This document shows positions 24,041 to 36,700 of a stretch of DNA of 64,000 nucleotides, piece after piece; within the stretch, counting starts at the first letter, position 1; the number at the start of each line of letters is the position of its first letter. The notes beneath the pieces were generated by a model. It saw only the letters and a program-made list of their open reading frames with translations. It was not told where the DNA came from and ran no database searches. Location: positions 26,705,126-26,769,125 of the forward strand of contig CM060064.1 in assembly GCA_030533445.1 (NCBI GenBank). The letters run 5' to 3'. Origin of the DNA: Cyprinodon diabolis (lineage: Eukaryota > Chordata > Actinopteri > Cyprinodontiformes > Cyprinodontidae). Position numbers and translations under genes: made by a program.

Positions 24041-24840
24041 TACACTGAATAAAAACACATTCAACCATTTCTGTGACATTACACCAACTACACACACCAG
24101 TGACATGTTTTAAAAAGGTGCCCTTAAGTAGGCAATTACCTGATCTATTAATAACTATATCTTTATAGGTATTAATAGATTAATTCCTTTGTTCCCATGC
24201 AACCTCAGCTGTTTTGTTGATATGGAATATTTGTATTCTTTATAGACATCTTCCCTTTACCTAATTATCCTACCTCATTTTCCATTACGTTTTACTTTCT
24301 CTCCCTACTATATTGTTCTCTCTAGATTTAGTTAGTGCAGTCTGTGAATCAATATCTACATTTTAACAGTTTCCTTAGCCAACCTAAAACCCAAATCCCA
24401 AAATGTTGCTTTTATTTTGAGTGGATGGATAAAATAATCTGTTTAACATTTAACACAATTATACATGTTTTTTCTAATTATTTTTGCTGTTAGCAGGTCG
24501 TTCTGAACGTAACAATTGGAACTATTGATAAAAAAATAAAAACATTTAACTGTCTTTTTTAGGTGTATATTTCCTGGTTAAATGTTGATATTTTTATTGA
24601 ATATCGGTTGAAATTTCATCAAACCCTCTTTATCTATAATATAAACAGAGCTTGATGCACACGATTACAAACGTTGCATTTGCTCCAAGTACAGAGTGAC
24701 CCTTTTGTGGGTTCAGGTTTCCCTCAGCATGTATCTCCCTATGTGTCGCAGTGTCTGCTATCCAATCAGCTCTCTGCTCTGCAGCCTTCTTGTTCCCTCC
24801 TCCTCTCCCTCCTCTTCTTCCTAGGACTGCTGCTGCTGCT
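24041..24840. other. Intergenic spacer upstream of acbd7
   Basis: AT-rich with no recognised gene or bounded repeat. The last about 60 bases are pyrimidine-rich (CTCC/TTCC runs) and lead into the acbd7 promoter region. Confidence 0.4.
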
Positions 24841-24856
24841 GGCTCTCTACTAACTC

Positions 24857-24863
24857 ATAAAAT
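24857..24863 (+). promoter_or_regulatory. TATA-like element of acbd7
   Basis: ATAAAAT lies 55 bases before the acbd7 start codon, after pyrimidine-rich sequence. It would place the transcription start inside the short leader. Based on motif and position only. Confidence 0.25.
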
Positions 24864-24911
24864 ATTGCTCAGCTGTGTTGCTGCCTCCAGCCAGTTCCTG
24901 CACCAGCCAAC

Positions 24912-26813
24912 ATGTCCGTCGAGGTAAAATCAGCAATCATTTTTATTGCATGTTTCATCACCTTGCTGCTGCTATTGCTGTTTGTTTGCTCATCCATTTT
25001 ATAGTCAATGGCTCGATGTAAGGGGAATCATGTCTGCTCTGCTCATCTACTGGTTATGTGGTGCTGATGCTGCAGCTGCATGTGCTGTTATTTTTTAAGC
25101 GCCAGAGCTGATAAGAAGAATGAATCTTTTTTAAAATAAATTTTGAAACACTTTTTGCAGCAGTGGTTTCCGTTCATGAGTGTTGCTTATACTTATCCTT
25201 AAAAGGGGCTCTATAATTATGTGCATGTCCCAGATCTTTTTGTAAAGCAGATTATTCAAGCAGGGACAAAAGCACCAGAGTCTTGTATAAAAAGCCCTTT
25301 GTTTGACTCCCAGTTGTGCAGCAGTCGGTTTCCCAGGATTTGCCCTGTGGCTTGACTACAAATTCAGTGTTGGATGTTGCTCATTAATATGCACATTTCC
25401 TTATTCTGTACTTCTGTCTGAACACTATATCAGATCGGTGGCTTTGAAGTACTTTAAATTAAATCGAAATCGCCTGTACCTCCCAATGGGTCGTGTTCTG
25501 AATGATCTTTTCTAAGTGTCTGATCCTCAGGCAGAGTTCAAGAAAGTGGCAGACGAGGTGAAAAAGGTGAAAACGCAACCTGCAAACGATGAGCTGCTCA
25601 TCCTGTACGGTCTGTATAAACAGGCTATAGTCGGGGATGTTAACACCGGTATGTGACTTGATCCGCATGAGCTAGATGAAACTTTTTTCTTTTAAGTTTT
25701 GAACTACTGTGTTTCTTTTCTTAACTGCAGATAGACCTGGCCTGCTGGACCCTACAGGAAAAGCAAAGTGGGATGCTTGGGAATCAAGGAAAGGTAACAA
25801 GTTGACATTTGAGCTATCTTGAAATGACTGATGCAGATACATACTTACAATTCACCACAGTGTGCAGTCATTGTAAATGAATGAAAGATTCTTTGTCCTT
25901 AATTCACTGATAACAAGCTATGGCAAGTTCAATAAATGATTTTCCGAAGTTTTACAACGTGGTCATAAAAAAACAGCCATACTATAATCCGTCAAAGGCT
26001 TATAAATAACTTATTTAAATCTAAATTATAAGTACTTTGAAGAAAAATGTAACCTCCCTGGAATTTTCCCCCTATTCTCTCCAGGTTCCAGGTCTGTGCT
26101 GTTTAAAATTTCCCCTACAGCATAATGCTGCCACTACCATGTTTTCTGTAAGAATGACATGATTTTGTCATGTGACTTTGACAGATTTTGGTCAAAAGAT
26201 CCCTACTAGTTGTCCTAGAAACAGACTGTAATCTATAATTGGCCTCTGCTGCCTTTCTGGTTGTTGCTCTGTTATCTTGCTGGTTTTGTTTGTTTATCAA
26301 TGCCCTTCAACAAACCTGTTTGGTCTCCACAGAGCAGTGGGATTTATACAGAGGAAATTACACAGGTGCAATGTCTTAAATAACCTCATGAAGTTATCTG
26401 GCAGTGCTGTGTCTCATTTAGGGGTTTTAGACTAAAGGTGACTGAAAACAAACTCAGGAAAAAACATAATTGTTTTTATTCTAAGACACAAATATTCACT
26501 ACATATGGATATTTTTATTGAGAATCTTAAATCTATTATCTGCTTGATGTTGGTCCATCAATTAAAGTAAACACTGAGATTTGTAGCTGTAACGGCAATA
26601 AATTGTGATTGGGTTTTAGGGTTGTAAATACCCCCACAAGGTACTGTATAAATTAATCATGTTGCTAGTGGTAAAACAGAAACAAAGTGAGGCATTTTTA
26701 CTTGTGGTGCATCTAATATGTGTCTCTGCTCTGCTTCAGGAATGTCCAAGGAAGAGGCGATGTCGACCTACATTACACACGCCAAGGAGATTATTAGCAA
26801 ATATGGGCTGTAA
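24912..26813 (+). CDS. acbd7: Acyl-CoA-binding domain-containing protein 7
   Basis: Small cytosolic acyl-CoA-binding protein that binds long-chain acyl-CoA esters. Four coding exons: 24912-24923 (MSVE only), 25531-25648, 25731-25793 and 26740-26813; total 267 nt, 88 aa, the same length as human ACBD7. The whole protein is one four-helix ACB domain. The ligand-site segments are visible: [17 protein letters not shown] (the YxxYKQA signature), then [20 protein letters not shown], and the last helix ending ISKYGL. The exon layout, with a tiny first coding exon, is typical of the ACBP family. DBI is the nearest alternative; position beside rpp38 and nmt2 supports acbd7. No sign of damage. Confidence 0.95.
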
Positions 26814-27160
26814 ACTTTGAGATAATCTAATGAGGCCAAGCTAATGGAAGGCTAAAGGAAAATTACAAAATCGGTTACTAAAACAGAGCTGCTATTTGCC
26901 TTCTATTCCCAGAGGCCATAATTGTTCCTTAGTTTGAGGTTGTTGTTTTTTTTTTTTTTTTTTACATATTTTTTTCCTAAACTAATACAAATAACCAACT
27001 GCTATGCAACTATAATAGTCATATATCAGTGGAAATTTAATGTACTTTAAGAATGCACTAATTTGTAACATGGATGAAAAAACCCAGATCAAATGCTGTT
27101 AAATGTGAACAAATATAGAAATTAAATGACTTTGCCCTGTTTGTGAATATGTGTTGTGTG
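26814..27160 (+). other. Probable acbd7 3' UTR
   Basis: Non-coding sequence after the acbd7 stop with a T-run at 26944-26963 and a non-canonical ATTAAA signal near 27121. The end is uncertain. Confidence 0.35.
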
Positions 27161-29532
27161 TTTGCAGAGCATGTGCATGAATTATTTAAATACTGTCGTA
27201 TAAATGAAAAGACAGGAGCTGTTTGAAAAAAAGTTAAAAACTCTATATGTTAAAAGAACGAAATGTTTCTCAGCCTTTTTTTGTAAAATCTGCAAATAAT
27301 GTGCATATTGTGACTGGCAACAAATGACAAAGTTTTGGTGATGATCCTGATCACCATCTGGATACAGGAATTGTTTTTAAGGATTCTGTGAATACAAGGT
27401 GGGATTTATTGGGAATACTTTTATGAATTATTAGTGAACATATGGTGGACTAACATAATTAGAATACAGTCATTATACAATTCTTCCTTTAATTACAAAA
27501 GAAACTAACAAACTTTTGAAGTTGGGTAAATCAACATGGGCCAACACAGTTGTTAAATTAATTTCAGCAGGAATGAAGGAACCTGAAGGAAACTCTGCTT
27601 CAAAATGCAGCATAGAATCCACAACTACCTGGTTAAAGCAAGCAAAAATCTCTAATAGAGCACATAGAGAAAGGGCACATTGACATGACCAAATGCTTTT
27701 AAAATTATTATTATTTTAAAACGTGCTCATTTTAAAATTCGTTTTGATTAAAAAATACCTATTCTAAAAACGGTCTAATTTTGTATCCATGTTTTGACCA
27801 TTATTTTGGTTTTGTTTTAGATTATTCGCTGTGGTCAAACAGTTAACGCAACTCATTTTTCGAATGTAAAAATGGGACAAATGTGCGCATGCGCGGTAGT
27901 GTGTTTGACTTCAGGCTGTAGGTGATGGTGAGATTTCCGCCTCAATATTTGGGATTCAAATACTTTGGATCAGATCAAAAGATCGGACTCCCCTCACATG
28001 CTCTATGAATACAGATAGTGTGGTAGGCTACTTGCAAGTATAGTGCAACAATATTCACTGTAATAATAATCGATGTAAAAATCAATATGAGACTACATAT
28101 GTATCAATAACTATGGTATTAAAATGTTTGCAAAGTCAAGAGATCATCCACCTTGCATGTTGACAAGAGATAATACAAAAATAAAAATATATTAATTGCT
28201 AAATTAATAAATTAGCACGTAACCCTAAGGTAGCTAAAACACAACAGCTTCGTTCACTGTGAACAGGTCAGCTTTCTTCATTCCTTTGAATGAACCGGTC
28301 TAAAGATCCGGCTCTTTCGGGCAGACACAGCATTAGCTGAGTGGGGTAAAGGTGAACACAGGCTGGGGTTGCAGCTGCAGGAGCTGCAGACAGCAACACA
28401 GCCACATTCCCTCTTTTATACAGCCGTGTAAAAGGAACCAAACCCAAGATATTTATACTCAAAACATCCTGGAGAAGCTGAGCTAGCAGTAAGTTTTCAG
28501 TTCGATTATCTTTGCTAAATAAAGTAGCCGCGTTTTGATGTAGCATTAGCCTTCAAAGCAGCACTGAATGACACCTTGTTTGTTTTTAACTGTAAGAAGA
28601 ATCGAAATAACTTTTCTTGATGGATTTTCTCTGCAATAGAGGCCTTTAAAAATGTATGAGAATATGTTTATCCCATATTGAAACGGTGAGGGGGGAGTTA
28701 ATTGTTGTATAACTTAAACAAAAACAAAGTAAATACACATTATCAATTATCCCTTTATACTTGGACTGGCTGACATGAAGTTTGATTTATTTTTATTTTT
28801 TATGAAAAGTATGGCAAATTAACTTTTGTTTTTGTATCTGTTTGTTATTAAACCTTGCTTTATCTCTATGCAATTCTCAGAAGTGTTGCACTAATCAATA
28901 GACAGAAATGCACAGATAAGGATCCTCCTGGACATGTCTGATGTTTGACTCTGATTTTGAATCATTCTGATTTCTTGTTTCCAAGAACAAACACATTAAA
29001 TAGAGTGGCAAAAATTTAACAGTAATAATTGAATGAAAATATTCTGATTCATGCAATAAATCATGTGTCTCTTTATAGAAACCCCGTTTACTCTTTGTTC
29101 TTCTTCTTCTTCTTATTATTTATTGCTAGCAATTAGAAATTAGCTAATTGAGGTAGACATTATTTACTATCAAAGAGTTATAGATATCTGATGGAGGCAG
29201 GGGCGGAGCTAGATGGGGGGCCAGAGGTGGCCATGGCCATCCTTAAGGCTGATTTATACTTTGAAACCAGGTGGTCTGCGTAGTTGTCGCAGCAAACAAA
29301 AAGCCGCCCCCTGACCGCGGACAGTGCCGCAGACAGGAGGGCGGCTTGTTTTGTTTTTAAGACCGAAATTGCGGAAAACAACTTGTGAAGTTTGACCCGC
29401 TAGAAGAGCGAGGTGTGCGAGAACACTGGGACCCTTTTTCCGCTTGGATACCCGCTCTTTTTCGCCATCATGTCCCTCCGTTGTCGGACTAAACTCACCC
29501 CCACTTCCTCACCGCTTCGGCCGTATCTAGAC
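27161..29532. other. acbd7-crot intergenic region, repeat debris
   Basis: No gene recognised. About 28250-28320 has TTCATTCCTTTGAATGAACC and a nearby GATCCGGCTCTTTC, resembling dispersed fish DNA elements. About 29195-29400 has GGGGCGGAGCTAGATGGGGG and GGCTGATTTATACTTTG, also typical of repeat ends, without clear partners. The 8 bases atctagac at 29525-29532 are the left target duplication of the next element. Confidence 0.4.
27884..27895. promoter_or_regulatory. NRF1-type site, possible crot promoter
   Basis: TGCGCATGCGCG matches the palindromic NRF1 consensus exactly. A possible donor (GGCTGTAG|GTGATGG) follows about 25 bases later. The crot start-codon exon opens with an acceptor (exon edge at 30698), so crot needs an upstream untranslated exon; this is the best candidate seen. 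Inference only. Confidence 0.35.
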
Positions 29533-30620
29533 TAGGGCTGGGTACCAAACTTCGGTTCTTTTATGGTACCGACCGAAATGCTTCGGTTCTACAGAGTATC
29601 AAAACATGCCTCGTCTTTCGGTACCAAGTTTCGGTGATTGGCTGTAACACTTAACGTGATTGCATCATCCAGGAAAAATACACAGGTGGTCACGCCTACA
29701 GCCAGGGTTCATGTGTATCTGTTGTGAACTGGTTGCAGTGTCGTGGAACCCCTTTAAAATGCCCCCCAGGTCAAAAGTGTGGCTTCACTTTATTAAGACT
29801 GATGCCAATAGTGCCCAATGCAATACATCGAGCACGGAAACAATTTAAGAGCAGAAAGTTGCTCGGTGTTTGACTGCAAGAAGAGCGGACCACAGCCAGA
29901 CCGACCATCCTCCTCTCAGCAGCCCGTGGGCAGAGCAAAGCCAGAGCGGAGTGAATCATGCTGCTTTCAAACTGGACACAGCAGGAGCAGCAAAATCACG
30001 TCTGCTGCTTCCTTTTTGCTGCTTGTACCAGCTTCTGACGCGCGGCTGAAGCAGCTTTGCTGCTCTGGTTGCGCGGTCGAAAAGTGTGTCTGACGCGCGT
30101 TGGGCAGAGCTACTCTATCCTTTATTTGCCTTGCAGCTATATTTGCTGTGATCAGTGGGAATAAAGTAGTTTTATTATGTTTTTAAGTGGGAAAATCCAC
30201 CTGAAAACTTAATCAGTGCAGTCAGTTCATCCTGCCTTCCAATATTTCTGTCGGAGCCGCTCAGACCCCCACATACCAGCGGTGCGCTGTCAGTAGGATC
30301 CCATTCATTGGGCTTGTTTGTCAGACATGGTAATTTTTATAAAGGAAAACTGCTAAGTAAAAAGGTCCTCACAATGTAACAGTGAATATTAGACACTGAA
30401 ATTTTTTTTTTTTATGTAAGAGGAAAAATGTAAAATTGAAAAATCAGAGCTTAAAATAAAACGCAAGATTTGTACTTTTTTATGTTGTGTAATTTTCTTT
30501 TTCTTCGAATTGATATTATAAAACTGGTATCGAAAAAAGTATCGTTCAGGAACCGGTATCGAAGTGAAGGTATCGGTATTGGTACCGGAACCGAAAATTT
30601 TAGAACAATACCTAGCCCTA
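29533..30620 (+). mobile_element. hAT-like element with BED zinc-finger remnant
   Basis: The left end TAGGGCTGGGTACC and the right end ACCTAGCCCTA are inverted. The flanks carry a perfect 8-bp duplication atctagac (29525-29532 and 30621-30628). Subterminal GGTACC/GGTATCGG motifs are repeated at both ends. Inside, near 29757-29847, the + strand encodes PPRSKVWLHFIKTDANSAQC, a recognisable BED zinc finger start from a hAT transposase, but the frame is soon closed. It is an internally decayed copy. It ends 87 bases before the crot start codon. Confidence 0.8.
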
Positions 30621-30706
30621 ATCTAGACCCACAGTGTATAGTGCAGCCCGCACGCTTTGTGACATATTTGTGGTATATTATAAATCTTTTGTTACAGAGA
30701 GAAGAA

Positions 30707-33700
30707 ATGGCCAATCAGTTAACAGACACTCTGCCTGAACGGACCTTTCAGTACCAGAACAGTCTGCCTCCCCTACCTGTACCATCACTGCAGGGCAGCC
30801 TGTCTAAGTATCTGGATGCAGGTAGGATGGATTAACTCTTTAGGTCTGATTTAACAGAGTAAAATATTGATAAAAACAAAAGAAAATGAAAATGTGGATG
30901 TTATAGCTGTGGTTGCTATGATAAAGAAGCTCTGAGGCAGTGTTTAGAACATTTTAGAACCTACTATATAATATTTCAGGCTAATTATAATCGTCAACAA
31001 GTTAATTTAACAATCATTTTGCAACCTCTGTCCAGCCATAATATGTATTTCATTTTAGTTCTCACAGGAGCAGAGTTCCTCGCCGATAGGTGCATTTACT
31101 GTACATGAATAAAATCCAAAATGTGAGCTTTCTAGAGCTCAGGAGAAACCAATGATTTAAGGCTTTAAACTATATTCGTCCTGGACTTCCAGATTTATGA
31201 ACAGATGGAGCAGCATGTTAAAACCACATCATCCATTTTCATAACTGTAGAAAATATCTTTCCAATAAAACCAAAATAGGACATTTAGTGCCTTTGTCAG
31301 GCGTTTGATGAAACTGGCATTCCAGATACCACTTTTGGTTAATGCTCTCACTCTAATTTCTCTTGCAGTTCGTCCATTTGCAACAAAAAAAGAGTTTAAA
31401 GCTACCGTGAACACGGTGAGGAAATTCTCCGAAGGTGTCGGCAGAGAGCTGCACCAGAAATTGCTGCAGAGAGCAAAGGAAAAGAGAAACTGGGTCTGTG
31501 GCTGAGCATAACCCTGTTAGTCCTTCCTTATCAAAGAAGAGAGCTAACAGTATGTGTTTTCCTTCAGCTGGAGGAATGGTGGTTGGACACGGCGTATCTA
31601 GAAGTGCGGATTCCCTCTCAGCTGAATGTAAACTTTGGAGGTCCAGGGCCTTACTTGGAGCATTTCTGGCCTCCTGCTGAAGGAAATTCTCTGCAGAGAA
31701 CCAGTATCATAACATGGCACACACTGCAGTACTGGGACCTGCTCCGCACGTAAGACATGCTCACACATATAATTCAATGTTTTATCTCAAAGAGTAAACA
31801 TTGGAAGCTTCATTTTCCTACATTTACTTTAGGGAAAGACTTGCTCCCCAAAAAGCTGGGAAAACCCCACTAGACATGGATCAGTTCAGGATGCTCTACT
31901 CCACCTGCAAAGTACCTGGGGTGAAGAAGGACACCATTCATAACTACTTCAAGACAGGTTGATTTAGCCTTGCTGCTATCAGACACGCCTGGAACCTTTG
32001 AGCTTTTTTTTAGAGCTGTTATGTTCATTTTGTTTTGTTTCCCAGTGAGCGAGGGCCCGTGTCCTTCCCACCTGGTGGTGATGTGCCGTGGACGGATTTT
32101 CACTTTCGATGCACTTTTTGATGGACAGATCCTGACTCCTCCAGAGCTCCTCAGGTGGGAGGGAGATATAGATTAGAGACTGACACGGTAGTGGAATTTC
32201 ACTCCTGTCCCGTCCCACTCCCACAGAAAAAAATTGTGTCCTGTCCCAATTCCGGGCCAGAGTAGAAAATAAAGTCCTGTCCCGTCCCACTCCTGGTGTA
32301 ATTACTCCCACTCCCATCCCGCTCCCATTCACAATGACTCCCGCTCCTGCACCACTCTCATTCTTGTTGCCTTTATTAAGATTTCTAGCAATACACTGAA
32401 CCTGATTTTCTTATTTAAGTTCCTGTTTTTTGGCTGTAGTAAAGGCCAGTTAAAGTAAGTGGAATAATGATAAATAATAGTAATAAAAGTAAAAAAACAA
32501 GGAAACAGACCATGCCTAGCTTAGTTGAATAAAAACCAACATGTACAATGTTGCCTTTTACTAATTTATTAAGTCATTGTTTGACATGAACAATATAGTT
32601 ACTTTTATGTTTCAAATTTTTTAAACTAACTACTTAATTAATAAAGTGCATAAAGGCAATACTTTCACAATTTAGATAATGTACTTCATTTGTTCAAAAA
32701 CTCAGCTTTGTAAAAGAAAAAGTTAAATATTGTACAAGCATATTAGTATTTGTACTTTTGCAAGAAATATCCACAAACTAATTAGGGTTTACTATCAGAA
32801 CCAATACTTCCATCAAACATTAAACACATTCTTGGACAGACCTTTCAGCTTTTATCAAAAATTCAGAGTGAGATTATGTTGATTTCGGGGACTGGAAAGA
32901 GCTGGTCCAGTCAGCTCTGTCTCATTTTTATCCGACCAGACATTAAAAAGTGAAAGAGAAGTGTTAAGATGTTGTTCAGTTAGTGAGTTAAAACAGAAAA
33001 AATAACACAACTGTTCAAATAATACTGAATAAAATAATAAAGTAGTTTTAAGTTTTTGGCTGTATTATTACACTGTTGCACATTGGATAATGATTCCAGG
33101 AAACACGTTTTACAAGCAGGTACAGAATGTTAACACCGTTACATTCAACTCTCGCCAAGTTTGTTAATATTTGCAACTTTCCAGTCAGCTCTGTGATTTA
33201 ATAAATAAGTCCTTACTTCTGAGTTGCAAATCCAACTTTTCCAGGTTGAGTTCGCGAGTAGCGGTTAATCTCCCCCCACTCCCCCCCCCCATTCTGTTTA
33301 TGAGCGAGCGGAAAACATAGACCGGAAGCACTGTTGGCTTCTGGGTCATGTAGTTCTTTTGACTTGCATTATAGTTTAGGTTTCTTAGAAAAAACTACAA
33401 AATGGCGGCTGCGAGTCTACAAATTTTTTTTTCTATTTTATTTTATTGTTAAGCATCGATCCTAGTTTATTGTACCTGCTATTTGTTTACTCCCGCTCCC
33501 ATCTGCTCCCGTTGATATTTAGTCCTGTACCGTCCCAATCACGTGATATTTACTAATGTTGACTCCCATCCCGCGGGAATCCCACAGGAATCCCGTGACC
33601 CGTGGGATTCCCGAAAAAATGTCAGCCTCTAATATAGACTAGAAACCTAAATCAGCATTAGTGTTGCGCCGATGCCATTTTTTGCCCCTGATACCAATAA

Positions 33701-36700
33701 CCGATACCTGGCTGTGCAACATTGGCCCATACCGATAGCATCTGTTTGAAATTGATGTGTGTGTGTATATATGAAGAGCTGCATACCACTTAGATGTAAA
33801 ATAATTGCCATCATGGCTTTCTCAAGCTGCTGCCTATCTTTGTGAAGCAGGAAAAAGACTAATACAAAGTGATTTTTATTGCCTACCTGGAATGGGAGAC
33901 AATGATTGAATAAACTTTTGGCTCTCAAAATGGTATCAGTGCACTATTTGTTGGTATTCACCGATACCGATGCCACCATTTTAGTGCTGGATCGAGGCCC
34001 CGCCCAATACAGGTACCTGTATCATTGCAACACTTATCAGCATAGACCCTCATCCGAACCTAAGAGTGTTTTTTTTCTGTTTATTTATTGATCTATAAAT
34101 AAACAACCTACACTTGTATAGCGTAATACACTTGATCTACACTTGTATAGGGGTTCATTCAATGATGAATGACACCAGATCAATGTTAAAATACCACATA
34201 ACTTTTTGCTGGTATTTGATTTTTAAGCTTTATTTATTATTATGAGTAGTATAGATATTGACAGATCCTTAATTAACTGTCAAATCAATTAAAATGGTTT
34301 TTGGTCAGTACAAACTGGCCTTAAAAGATCAATTTTATGTAAAGAACATTTTTCCAAAGCTGGTGAAGATTCTTCCTCATCCAGGTCATGGTCATTCCAA
34401 AAAAGTAAAAAAAAGCAGTTGAAGATGCTTCTCTTCCCCGTTAAACAGAGGGGGTGGATTCAGGTTTCAGCTCTCAGAAACCTGCAACGCAGTGATCCAG
34501 TTGATTCCTTCCCGCTATCATCTCAATGACCATTGCCATGCAGGGGATATAAAACATCTCGCCTGGTCAGCCAGGCCAACAATGACCCTAAAGACTCCCT
34601 TTTCAGAGGCATAGGCCAGTAATCAGGTATTGCAGACTAACAAAGACCTCAACGCCTCCCCATTACTAAGGGGTGGACCTGTTCTTCTGGTTCAATTTGC
34701 ATGTTTTCTAAGCCATTACAAGGCTTTGTTGGGCCACTCTATAAAACTTGGAACTCAATGATAATCCAGACATTTTGAATTGAAGAAGCTACCTCGATGG
34801 GAAGCGAAATGTCTTCAAACTTGGAAAACAAGGTCCAGTTTTTTTTTTTTTTCCAAACGTTTGGAATGATGAACAGTGGCATTGTTTAAAGTTTGTGCTG
34901 AATGTGTTCTTGGATGTGCGTAGGCAGCTGAGCTTCGTGAAGAAGCGCTGTGAGGGAGAACCAGAAGGAGACGGGGTTGGCGCACTGACATCTGATGAAC
35001 GGACTCGCTGGGCAAAGGTACCGCCGCTGTCTTCTATTATAGAGACAAAACATCAGCGTCATCATTCATTATTCTAAACTCTTATTCTGAATAACTGAGA
35101 ATCAATACCTCTGTGTGTATTTTTCAGGCTAGAGAGCATCTAGTGAGCATTGATCCACACAATAAGACGATTTTGGAGACCATTCAGAGCAGCCTGTTTG
35201 TCATCTCCCTGGATGAATCCAAACCCTACTCCAGTCCCGAGAACTACACTAATGTATGAGAATCCCTAATCTGAGTTATCTCTCACTACAAACAACGTGA
35301 TCTGATTATGTTGCTTTGAATGCAGCTGACGGCAGCAGCCCTCACAGGTGACCCCACTATCCGCTGGGGGGATAAATCCTACAACTCAATCGCATTTTCA
35401 GATGGCACTTTTGGATCCACTTGTGATGTAAGTTTTGTTGCCTGGTTCTTCAAGAAGTTTGGACTCTACTTAGGATAAAATCAAATATTTAGAGGTGTGT
35501 TAGTTCCTCATACAGTTCTCTAAACTTTTAATCGATCAGCCTTTAAAATCTTCCATGGATGAGTGGATGGGGTCTGGCTTCTCTTTAAAGTCTCCAGTTT
35601 TTACATTATGAATCTTGAGCCTGATCTTTGTACATTTTAGTTTGTAAAGTTTTAAAAACCAACAAGAAAAAAAATCTACATTTTTAGGTTTAAATGTGGA
35701 AAGCACATAGGAACCCTGAGGTTGCAACGGAAATAAGGTTTAAATTTGATTGATGTGGACTTATTTTGCAGCATGCACCATATGATGCTATGGTGCTGGT
35801 ATCGATGTGTTGGTATCTTGACCAACAAATCAGAGCTACAGAGGGACAATGGAAGGTAAAGTTCAACTTTTTAATCCCATTCTAGAAATACAATTGCGCT
35901 CGCATCCTCCCCAGCTTCTCAGATGCTGCTTTCTGTTCTTTTTAGGGTTCAGACTCTATCAGACAGATTCCTTTTCCTGAGGAGCTGCTGTTCACTTTGG
36001 ATGAAAAAGCCTACAGTGACATCCATCATGCCAAACAGCAGTATCTGGAGTCTGTGAGTCTTTGGAAAGCCTTATAATAAAAAAAAACAACCTTTATTTT
36101 ATTAAGTTGGGGCTGATCATCAGCATTATCGGCGCTGTTGCAGACCCAGGACCTGCAGATCGTGTGTTATGCCTTCACAGCGTTTGGAAAATTGGCCATC
36201 AAACAGAGGAAGCTGCATCCGGACACATTTATCCAACTGGCAATGCAGCTAGCTTACTACAAATTGCACAAGAAGTATGCAACTGATAGTTTGATGTTAA
36301 TCAGTTTTACTTCAAAAAAGAAAGAAAAAAACGGTCTGTTTGTGGTTTTATCAGGCCGGGAAGTTGCTATGAAACAGCAACGACTCGCAGGTTTTACCAC
36401 GGCAGGACAGAGACTATGCGACCTTGCACCCAGGAGGCTGTGAACTGGTGCAAAGCCATGATGGACCCTGCATGTGAGGTAAAGCTGAACAGTATGTTGC
36501 TGTTGTAAAACCAGTAATAGGCAATGATGGAAACAAACTAACACATGGTAATAAAAATGGTATACTTTTATTATCATGTGTTTTTCCAACCCTTTGCTCT
36601 TCCTTGAGAAGCTTGTATCAACTTTAATCGGGTTATCTCTGCTGATGAGTTTTTTTTGTTTTGTTTTTTTTTACCCTTTTTTTACTGAATCTTTTTCAAA

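Noticed and set aside
28268..28546. 92-codon minus-strand frame between acbd7 and crot
   Set aside because: Lies in repeat debris with no known domain or splice sites.
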